Shown here: positions 52,154-61,148 of the stretch, piece by piece | Layout: every line of letters begins with the position of its first letter | How positions within the stretch are numbered: the stretch's first letter is position 1 | Origin: Epithemia pelagica | Taxonomy: Eukaryota > Bacillariophyta > Bacillariophyceae > Surirellales > Surirellaceae | Assembly (NCBI GenBank): GCA_946965045.2 | Contig: OX337241.1 | Coordinates: forward strand, 1,775,244 to 1,839,243 | Direction of reading: 5' to 3' | DNA: 64,000 bases | Position numbers and translations under genes: made by a program | Notes under the pieces: generated by a model | What the model saw: only the letters and a program-made list of their open reading frames with translations | Told to the model about the DNA's origin: nothing | Database searches by the model: none

Positions 52154-55100
52154 ATGCCTCCTTCCGTTCCACTCCAGAGTAATCCGGGGACGACAAGACT
52201 TGTAGTCGGACGACGAGTACGAGCAGTAAATCGATCCACCACCCACCATTGCGTGTCATTGTTGCGGCGGATTCGCTCCACCACACAACGATCGAATATC
52301 TACCGCAACCATCGCACCCTTGACGACAACTACTACAAGCGTCAGTCGTCGTTGGACTGTCGTTGGAGTCCTGGGGTGTTGTCCTGGTGGGGGAACCATG
52401 GCAGGAATCACATTTGGACCGTTTCAAGAATCCAGAGTCTCCATTCGTGGAGTACTGGCACTCGGCCTCCACCAAACCAGTATCGATGGTTGTCCTCGAC
52501 GACCACCACCACCACCGAGAACAATGACAATGGCTCTCTGAATGGAAAATTCGCAAAGGACGAAGCTTCATCATCCTCTTTTCGAGAACCCACTGCAACG
52601 CCTCTTTCCCAAGACGGAACAATCACATCATCATCGTCATCATCATCCTTGGAACCCCATTCGAACGACGATGAGTACATGACAGACTGGTTTCAACGGA
52701 CCCGTCGACTCTTGGCCAATCCAGAGTTTTCGGATGATTCATGGAGACGAGCTCATGCCTTGCTCAATGTCATTCGACGTGACAAGGTGGGAGAGGACGA
52801 ACCAGGACTGGTGTGTCTCTTTGATATATTGAATTGTTTGTGTCGTCAACTCGAGGCACATCAGGCTCCAAAGACCATGACGACGACCAGCAGCAGTGCC
52901 AAGCAAGAGGACGAGGAGGACTACTATGCAGACATGTACCGCCCTCGTATACCCTTTCAGCAACGCATTCTCGAAGATATTTTGGGAAAATGGCGGTCCT
53001 ACATGTACTCCATCACACCGCTCCATACGACGTCCACAACCTCCTTTTTGTTGAAACAACGTTGGAATCAAGTGCATCCTGCGCCAACGGATCCGCGACT
53101 TGGTCCAGCGGCGGTTCTTGGCTGTGTCCAAGACTGTTTCAAGAATGGACTCTTTCTCCCATCGTCTGGTTGCTATGATGTTATTCTTGCCGTCCTGGCC
53201 CGCACCAGTGCAACCTCCTCCAAGCAAAAGGCGGCGGCAGCAGCCCACGAGGCCCATCAACTCTACCAATCCATGGTGACCGCAGCAAGAGGGAAGAATC
53301 CCAATGAACATGGACCTTTAATGTCGGGCTTGCATCCTACCGCACAAACAATTCAACATTTGGTGGAAATCTGGTCCAAAAGCAAGCTCCCCGAAGCGTC
53401 GGATCGAGTGGAAGACTATCTGCGTCAGTTGCAACAGTGGTATGAGGAGAAACGGACGCACGAGTATTGGCCCACTTCCTTCCTTTATTGTGCCATGATG
53501 GAGACACACAGCCAATCCACGCAGTATCGGAGGGCCTTTGGTCGGATTCAAGAGCTCTTGGAGGAAATGATGGACAACTGTGATGCATCCGAGCTCGATT
53601 CCAAGGCCTTGACCCGAGTCTGTCGTGCCTTTGCCAACTGTCAGCATCCACATGCACCGGATGCGGCGCGACGCATCCTCGACCACATGTTGAGGCCGAA
53701 TCAACCGGCGAACGGAAAACCCACACAACATACCTTCTCGACCGTTATGACAGCTTATGGTCGTGCGGGACGGGTGGAGGAAGCCGAAGCCCTCCTTACC
53801 GTTATGGAAGACTTGTCAAAGAGTACGGGAGATCCAAATCTTCGACCGAATGCCATTTGCTTCAATGCCTTGATCTGGGCCTGTGCCAGAGCCGGAGATG
53901 CCTCTCGTGCCGAAGCCATTCTTCCTCGTATGGCCGCAGCCATTGACACAATAGGGACCGATGGAAGTGGAAATGAACTGCTCCTATACCAGGAAACCTT
54001 GACTGGTGTCTTGACTTCCTGGGCACGCTCCGGGAAACCAGATGCCGCCCGTCGTGTGGCCGAGATTATTCAACAATTGGAAAAATACTTGAAAGAGCAA
54101 CAGCGCGATATGGACAATCCGGCCTTTGCTGGCATTTACAATACGCTCTTGACGTGCTACAGTCAACAAGAAAATCCCATCTTGGGAATACGCTTGGCGA
54201 GCGACTTGATCCAATGGATGGAAGAACAAGACAATACGAACGCAAAGCCGAATGGGCAAAGCTATTTGAATATGATGTCCGTCTGTTGGAATGCGAAACA
54301 ACCGGAAGACTGTGAAAAATGGCTTCGGCGGTTGATAGACAAGGTTCGTGAGGGCGAGATGAGCTCTGAGGTGCTCACGACACAACAGTTCAATGTGGCT
54401 ATTGCAGCCTGGTCCAGTTCGAAATCCAAAAAAGCGGCCAAGAAAGCCACAGCTCTCTTTGAACTTGCAAAGCAGTCGAAGATTGCACCAGATATAATTA
54501 CCTACAACTCGTTGCTAACAGCCTTGGCAAACTCGGTGGAACAAGACACCGATCAGCAAATGGAGGGTATACTCGATGAAATGCTACGTCAGTCAAGAGA
54601 AGGGAATTCGTCGGTGGAACCAGACCAGCACACGTATAACTGTTTCTTGTCCCGATTGTCTACCAACAGACGAACCAACCTGAAAGATGTGATTGTTGAG
54701 AAGCGGTCGGCCTCCATTTTTGAGCAAATGAGAGATCGAGGCGTACCGCCCAACAACGTGAATTACAATACGGCAATGAAACTCTGGTCCAGGAGAATGC
54801 GGCCGGACCGTGTCGAAGGTCTCTTTCAAGAAATGAAACATGGATATGATTTGGGGGATGAAAACCTCAAGCCTCATTATGAAGCGTTTATCACTCGCTT
54901 ACAAGCCTGGTCGGCCGCAGGAAATCCGCAAATGACTGCCATGGCACTCCGAGAGCTTGCAGCTGCCTCCGAGGAAGGCTTGTTTGTTGATTCACGGCGA
55001 CCAGGAACACGTGAGTTTAATGCTCTTATCCAAGCTTGGTTACGATCCAATCTTCCAGAGGCATCCGCAAGTATTGAAAAGATTTTGCAAGAGATGACTT

Positions 55101-56173
55101 TCTATTCGTCCAATGGAAGGACGGATTGTCAACCAGATGTGTATAGCTATACAGCAGCAATCTCCTCTTACAACAAGTTATTGTCCAATGCACCCAACCA
55201 AAGTGCCGCACAGAGAATATGGGAACTTTATTTGGAACTGAAGCGTCTAGCCGAAAAGTATCCCGAGAAGGCTGCGTACCAACCCAACGACGTCACGTAT
55301 AGCGCTGTTTTGGAGGGACTTTTGCGGTCAAAGGACGATAAAGCCGCCTTGTGTGCCAATCTACTGGAGAAGGAGCTGAAAGAAAATCCCGATGTAGACC
55401 AAAACCGGTATAAACTGCTGATTGGAGTGTGGAGTCGTGTTGGAAGGCCTGGCAAAGTCGAGGATTTGTTTCAAGAGATGAAGAAACTTTCCGAGGAAGG
55501 TCGGAATGATTTGGCTCCAGACCTTGATATTCATTCGATCCGTTTGGAGGCATGGTCGAAAGCTGGGAGTCCAGGAATGACAACAAAGGTTCTCGGCGAA
55601 ATGATTCAATCAGAGCACCTTAATGGGAAAGCACGAAGACAAGATTTCAACTCCGTTCTTTTGGCCTGGAAGCGTTCCAATCGCGCTGATGCAGCAGAGA
55701 AGGCCGAAGAGACTTTACGAACAATGTCCAAATATGCTACCGAGAAAGGGTGTGATTGTCTCCCAGATGCTTTCTCATTCTCTACGGTCATTGCGGCGTA
55801 TGTCCAATCTCGTTCGTCGATGGCTGGCAAGAAAGCATTCGAACTGCTGAATGAATTGAAATGCCTTGCTTCGCAAAAGTCGTCGGACAAATATCTGCAG
55901 CCTATGTTTGAAACCTATGCGCAAGTCATTGTAGGCTTGACTCGATCCAGGGATCCTTTGTCTGAAACGGCGGTCGTGCAACTTATGGAAGAGATGCAAG
56001 CGAAACCTCGTGAGTTTTGGAACAAGGAATCATATCGTAGCGGTCATATGAACATGACGAAAATACGTGAGGCTCTGAGTACATGCTCGTATCCGTCGAA
56101 ATCCCGTTTGCTCGTTGCTCTTTCGCAGCTAGAGTCTGCCCTTACTGGTAGAAAGAAGACACGCAAGCATTAA
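52154..56173 (+). CDS. long pentatricopeptide-repeat (PPR) protein
   Basis: 1339 residues from ATG 52154. An upstream in-frame ATG at 51953 is possible, but that extension would be translated through a repeat copy (52026-52092), so I favour 52154. The N terminus is arginine-rich (RRIRSTTQRSNIYRNHR), which suits mitochondrial targeting. From about residue 400 onward are many helical 35-residue repeats with hallmarks such as TFSTVMTAYGRAGRVEEAEAL, CFNALIWACARAGDASRAEA, TYNSLLTALANS and FNALIQAWLRSNLPEASA. PPR proteins bind organellar RNA and guide its processing or translation. No DYW or SMR domain was recognised. Part of the repeat region has a broken copy at 60613-61148. Confidence 0.9.
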   Translation: MPPSVPLQSNPGTTRLVVGRRVRAVNRSTTHHCVSLLRRIRSTTQRSNIYRNHRTLDDNYYKRQSSLDCRWSPGVLSWWGNHGRNHIWTVSRIQSLHSWSTGTRPPPNQYRWLSSTTTTTTENNDNGSLNGKFAKDEASSSSFREPTATPLSQDGTITSSSSSSSLEPHSNDDEYMTDWFQRTRRLLANPEFSDDSWRRAHALLNVIRRDKVGEDEPGLVCLFDILNCLCRQLEAHQAPKTMTTTSSSAKQEDEEDYYADMYRPRIPFQQRILEDILGKWRSYMYSITPLHTTSTTSFLLKQRWNQVHPAPTDPRLGPAAVLGCVQDCFKNGLFLPSSGCYDVILAVLARTSATSSKQKAAAAAHEAHQLYQSMVTAARGKNPNEHGPLMSGLHPTAQTIQHLVEIWSKSKLPEASDRVEDYLRQLQQWYEEKRTHEYWPTSFLYCAMMETHSQSTQYRRAFGRIQELLEEMMDNCDASELDSKALTRVCRAFANCQHPHAPDAARRILDHMLRPNQPANGKPTQHTFSTVMTAYGRAGRVEEAEALLTVMEDLSKSTGDPNLRPNAICFNALIWACARAGDASRAEAILPRMAAAIDTIGTDGSGNELLLYQETLTGVLTSWARSGKPDAARRVAEIIQQLEKYLKEQQRDMDNPAFAGIYNTLLTCYSQQENPILGIRLASDLIQWMEEQDNTNAKPNGQSYLNMMSVCWNAKQPEDCEKWLRRLIDKVREGEMSSEVLTTQQFNVAIAAWSSSKSKKAAKKATALFELAKQSKIAPDIITYNSLLTALANSVEQDTDQQMEGILDEMLRQSREGNSSVEPDQHTYNCFLSRLSTNRRTNLKDVIVEKRSASIFEQMRDRGVPPNNVNYNTAMKLWSRRMRPDRVEGLFQEMKHGYDLGDENLKPHYEAFITRLQAWSAAGNPQMTAMALRELAAASEEGLFVDSRRPGTREFNALIQAWLRSNLPEASASIEKILQEMTFYSSNGRTDCQPDVYSYTAAISSYNKLLSNAPNQSAAQRIWELYLELKRLAEKYPEKAAYQPNDVTYSAVLEGLLRSKDDKAALCANLLEKELKENPDVDQNRYKLLIGVWSRVGRPGKVEDLFQEMKKLSEEGRNDLAPDLDIHSIRLEAWSKAGSPGMTTKVLGEMIQSEHLNGKARRQDFNSVLLAWKRSNRADAAEKAEETLRTMSKYATEKGCDCLPDAFSFSTVIAAYVQSRSSMAGKKAFELLNELKCLASQKSSDKYLQPMFETYAQVIVGLTRSRDPLSETAVVQLMEEMQAKPREFWNKESYRSGHMNMTKIREALSTCSYPSKSRLLVALSQLESALTGRKKTRKH

Positions 56174-56900
56174 AATCGGGCCGTCAACGTTTGATGGTCT
56201 AGAAGAAATAATGCTTTTGAGGTATTCTTGTAAAGGAAGATCCGTATTACGCACTCTCAAGTTTTGCTGGCTTTCGTTTACATGGACTTGGTCGACATCT
56301 ACACTACAATCACCCACGATAGTGGTCGACAAAAACGTAAATGCTGCAGTTACGTGCGTTGCTCGTTTTCCAAGCCAAACTGTCAAGTACCGGAGTTAAA
56401 AGAAGCTTGTCAACGCAAATCAACTGATCCACCTCTTATTTCTTGCCAGGAACTATCAAGTTTATTGAACTTTCTTCGTGCATACTGACTGTCTTCGTTT
56501 CCACAAGAAGCAACTGCCTCACCCACCCTTTCCCGCTAACTCGAACACCCGCAATGTTGCTGCAAGGATGGCATTGCAACCAGCACTCGCCTCAAAAACA
56601 CAACCGATGAGAAGCAGCAACAACCAAATCCCTCGTTCCGGACCGTGTCATAGTCTGAAGAGAAGTTGATTTCAAAAGCTTGATACTTGACTTAACCATG
56701 GTACTACCATGGAAACAGACCCAGCAAAAACGGCGAAACACTTTACTGCTCGCGACAAGCAGTGGGGAAGGCAGTAATAGTACAGAATAACCTGAAAACA
56801 AAATGACGGTTGTACATCGAACATCAAGACGAACAATTGAACCATCGAGTTAGAAGGATGCGCCGTCGACACGATGCCTTCGCAAGTGTTGGCATCCACA
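56174..56900. other. PPR 3' flank, no supported gene
   Basis: About 730 bp after the PPR stop. A stretch around 56489-56580 is similar to 62640-62835, indicating that the 3' flank was copied together with the PPR fragment. Short frames are not supported. Confidence 0.4.
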
Positions 56901-56933
56901 AAGTCTGACAGGCCCGCTTCGAAGGCGTCTTCA

Positions 56934-57576
56934 TCAACTCAACTTTCGAGGCGACCGTCGAACAATGAGTTCAAAAAAGTTGCACATGTAGGCAACTTTT
57001 TCATGAATATCCTGCTTTGCCATTGGGACTCTTTCGGATGCCTTGGGAATAGTACCAAACAACAAGGTCACAGCAACTAGGTACATGTCTGTCTCCTCGC
57101 TTGCACGAAAGTCTCCGCCTGTAGGATAGTGTTTTGTCGTAAGAAAAAGGCATTCGATGGTTTGATGTACATATGACAGAAACCGGCCTGATGCAGCGTC
57201 AACAATGCGATGCGGAGAAAATTTGGGTATCGAAGCAACACGTCCGCTGTCAATAGGATCTTGCATTGCGATAATGTCCCTTGGAAATGCTTCATTAGGA
57301 CCACATCGCGTTGGACGGTGATGGGAATTTCCACCTGAGATGTCACCCACTTTAGTTTCGGCAAGACTCAAATTCAACAAGTTGCACACTGACAAGATAA
57401 GAAGCTTCGCTCGATGTCGCAGTTACAGCACTCCAGACATGCCTCTCATGACGAATCGATTTGTCGGTCGCAACCTTCAAAATTCGCGGTGCGTACAAGA
57501 GGCCTGCTCTTGGGCCCGCGAAAAATATCAGAAACATCAGTGACTGAAATATCTTTTTCTCATAGAACAACAACAA
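56934..57576 (-). pseudogene. degenerate protein-kinase-like remnant
   Basis: Read on the minus strand across two or three frames, the segments line up like a protein kinase. LKVATDKSIRHERHVW resembles the N-lobe lysine region, LLTLHQAGFCHMYIKPSNAFF resembles a catalytic loop with HRDIKPSN changed to HMYIKPSN, and GDFRASEETDMYLVAVTLLFG resembles the DFG and APE-to-helix-F region with DFG changed to DFR. The order is right, but the segments are in different frames and the catalytic Asp is missing. I call it a decayed or frameshifted kinase-like fragment with modest confidence; undetected introns could explain part of the frame changes. Confidence 0.4.
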
Positions 57577-57705
57577 GAATAAGTTCTAGAGATCGAATAT
57601 TGTTCCCTTTTCTCGCTGTTTACGTCATTCGTCGATTGGATCTTCACTTCTTCCGTATCTCTGTAGTGGGATAATAGCCAGTACATCGTTTGCAGTACTT
57701 ATGCT

Positions 57706-60338
57706 TTATCCATCGTTTGCTCGTGTTTCTGCTTCTACCCTCGAGCTGGGCCTGTCGGTACCTTCTTCTGCTGAAAAAAGCCCATCATAGTCGGACTTTT
57801 GAATGGGCCACAATAGCTGTAACGTATCTAGTGATTCTGCATCTGCCTCATAGTGTGCAAGGAGTCGTGGTACACTCCAGGCTTCCAGCTCTGAGTTCTG
57901 GATTCCTTTCTCTGATCGCAGCAACCGTGCAAGTTGGGACTGCAGCTTCCTTCTCACGTCAGCCGTGGCCTGTCCTGTTCTTTTGTCCATAAGAGAACGC
58001 AATTCTTCAGCAGTTACTCCTTCGAATTTGTCCTTGCACAATTAATAGAATACAACAGGGTGTCCTTGATATCCCTCTTGTAGGGCCCTTTTACAAGCAG
58101 GAGCTTCCCTCCGTCTTTCATAGCTTGAGCATTATCGGAATAATTCTTGACTCGCCAATGAGGAACAATGAGTACAAACCAAAACTTTGAGATACCTTTG
58201 GAGGAAGCTTTCTTCTTGATTTCATCCCAATGCGGTTTCGAAGTACTGCGACTTCCACCACATGTTACTTGAAATGCAACCAGACAATCGTCCAAAGCCA
58301 TGAAGCAGTCAACCGCTCCGAAGTTGCGAGCAACAGGAAGGTACATAGTCCCACGCTCGAACTCAACATCTTCCACGGAACCAACAGCTTCACAATTGTA
58401 ACCTTTGAGAATTTCTAGCACTCGGCAGGTATCTTCACCAACAACACTGAGATAAAACTTCTGTTTCTGCTTGAGGATCGGTAGCCAGTACTTCAAAATG
58501 AAGGCTTCATACATCCAGCCACTTCCCGCACCAACATTTTTGTCGCCACTTTCGAAGAATTTTGCCATTGCACGAAGAGCAAGTTTGCTGTTCTCCTCCA
58601 GAACGACAGTTGCAATGTATGGGCTAGCATATCTTGCATAGGTGGGATACTCACAATTACCTATGAACCTGTTATCGCCCGGGACGCCCCACACGAGAAG
58701 TCGGGTCGATAAACTGCTGGAGCATGAGGCTTCAGTAGGAGACTCGATAATGTTCTGCAGTTCTTCAACCACGCCTGGAGACATTAGTCTTCCCTTTACA
58801 ATGTCTGCCGCTCGTTTCACAGCTTTCCGTAGCCTGTCGCTGCTGAGTTTCACCAGAGCGTTCTGCAGCATTGCATCTGAAGAAAGAACCTTGGATTTTA
58901 GCCCACTTGCTGCATCGCCTTTATGGCTCTTTTTCTGCGCCATCCCACTTTGTGTCAAATCTTCACCTTCATCGTTTTCTTTTACAACCAAGGAAGCAGC
59001 CTCGATTCTTGGATCATTTCTTGCCCTCCCATTTTGGCTGTTTTGTCCCACCGCACCTTTGGCCGCTTCTACATCTTCCTCATTTTCTTCTGTCGCACTC
59101 GCTGCAACAGCCTCTTGGGATTTTTCTAATGTTTCGAGCGCTTCATTCTCTTCGTTGAATTGTTCAGGATCCCTGTAGTCGTAGTCATTTAATGAAACAC
59201 ACCCCTCCGTGTTTGCCAATAGCAGATGGAACTGACAGAGGCAGTAGCGAGGCGAGGGCCCAAACAAATTCACAAGATGTACCAAATCGTCATGCTTAAC
59301 AATCTCTTCTTCAAGAGCAAGAAGCATTCGAAGCCCCTCCAGCTCCGACACACCCCATACAGGCATAATATATGTGGGCTCTTGACCCTTGTCGTCGTCC
59401 GTTACAAAGAATCCAGCCCAACGTTTCCTATCTGGAGAGGCAAACAGTACTCGCTTCATGTTCAGCGGAGGGTCTCCAAGAAGAGGTTTTTTGTTCTTGT
59501 CACGGTAGTCAATAAGATTCCAACATTTACACCTTCCAATCATATTCTGAATGTAATCCATACTTTGTAAGATCTCCTCCCCTTTTTCATCTGTTACTGT
59601 ATTCCATACATCCACCTCGACCACCTTTTCATCTTTATCTTTACGCGGGACAATAATCTCCACTCGACGTCTACCAGCGACGACACTACCTTCAACATCA
59701 CGCTCAAGAATTACAGCTATACCCTTCTTGATCAAAAAAGATGAAAAGGCCTCAACAAACCAAGACTTTCCGATCCCTGGCATCCCCGTGACAACTGCTC
59801 GGTCTTTGACATCCTGCAAGAGACGAACGCTCAACTGTCGATAGGCATCTCGATTCACCATTGGAATTACAGTTGGGGTTTGGCTTGGACTTTCATCATT
59901 TCCAGGCTCAGTCGTTTCAGTACCAACCCTTCGATTCCAAGCGGGATAGGCCGTCACGACACCATAACCGTCGTATTGGGAAAGAAGGGATTGTACCGGA
60001 TCGGGATAATTTTCCTGGACGATCATTTCACCAACTCGTTGTAGTTTGTTTTTTCGTTCTCCTGTACTATCATTCTCTGACTTTCTCTTTGCCGCATCAA
60101 AATTCCGCGGATTTACCTTAGGCTTCAATCTAGTGCTCAAACTCATCGCTTTTGCAATAGGAAAACCGACTCGTTCCAGCTGAGAACTGCTGATGCCAAG
60201 CAGCGAGTATGACTCGTTGAATTCTTGTTCCATAAGTTTGTTTGCTGCCGTATCAACATAGTGCTCATACACATTTCTCTTTCTCAACCAGTCTTTCAAG
60301 TCGTCGACTGAATCAAACTTCACATTCTCGTCGTCCAT
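57706..60338 (-). CDS. Crinkler/RHS-like P-loop NTPase-nuclease protein, with possible frameshifted tail
   Basis: The main frame, 60338 to 58014, gives 774 residues from ATG 60338. Residues about 8-70 form a SAM-like helical domain (VDDLKDWLRKRNVYEHYVD, LLGISSSQLERVGF). The P-loop GMPGIGKS is at 185-192, followed by a STAND-like NTPase. A charged low-complexity segment (about 395-470) precedes a C-terminal restriction-endonuclease-like domain with NFGAVDCFMALDDCLVAFQVTCGG, where Asp and Gln-x-Thr fit the active-site pattern, and FWFVLIVPHW. Another frame continues to 57706 with coding-like sequence (VRRKLQSQLARLLRSE), so a frameshift or intron near 58020-58041 may truncate the protein. Such proteins are linked to effectors and genome-conflict systems in other protists; function here is unknown. 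Confidence 0.65.
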
Positions 60339-60612
60339 CCTTACTGTGAATGCCCGATTGTAATTGGACTACATAATAGGACTCCAAGTGACAGAAACGC
60401 GATCGTCGTGGGAATTGATCGTGTCACAAGTCACAATGTTATCGAAGGTGGAATACTCCATAACAGTAAGATGAGTCCTGGTCGTGAATGAGAGAGGGTG
60501 CATTTTGATACTCAGACCATCCTGCCGGTATGTCTGTTAATCACGATCAGCCAGGACTCCTCCTTCCCCCTCTAGGGGATACAGGTGGATACGAACAGGA
60601 AATCCGCCATGG
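60339..60612. other. intergenic region upstream of NTPase-nuclease gene
   Basis: About 270 bp that should hold the promoter of the minus-strand NTPase-nuclease gene. It ends at the junction with the PPR-derived fragment. Nothing else is recognised. Confidence 0.4.
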
Positions 60613-61148
60613 GGAACTCCGAGGAAGGCTTGTTTGTTGATTCACGGCGACCAGGAACACGGGAGTTTAATGCTCTTATCCAAGCTTGGTTACGATGCAA
60701 TCTTCCAGGGACATCCGCAAGTATTGAAAAGATTTTGCAAGAGATGACTTTCTATTCGTCCAATGGAAGGACGGATTGTCAACCAGATGTGTATAGCTAG
60801 CTATACAGCATATACGGCAGCAATCCTCTCTCGAAGTCTAATGCACCCAACCAGAGTGCCGCACAGAGAATATGGAAACTGTATTTGGAACTGAAACTTG
60901 TAGCCGAAAAGATCCCCAGAAGACTGCATACCAACCCAATGACGTCCCGTATCGCGCTGTTTGGGCGGGTCTTTGGCGGTCGAAGGACGATAGAGTTGCC
61001 TTGTGTGCCAATACCAGAAAAGGAGCCCCAAAAAATCACGATATAAAGTAAGACCGATATAAACTGCTGATTGGAGATCGGGGTTCGTGTTGGAAGGCCT
61101 GGGAAAGTCGACGGTTTGTTTCAAGAGATGAAGAAAATGTCCGAGGAA
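60613..61148 (+). pseudogene. PPR gene fragment (copy of 54968-55499)
   Basis: The first 185 bp are nearly identical to the PPR gene (EEGLFVDSRRPGTREFNAL, then TFYSSNGRTDCQPDVYS). A 4-bp duplication in GTATAGCTAGCTATAC introduces a stop near 60800. The rest matches with many substitutions and small indels. It lacks both ends of the gene and cannot encode a PPR protein. Confidence 0.9.
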
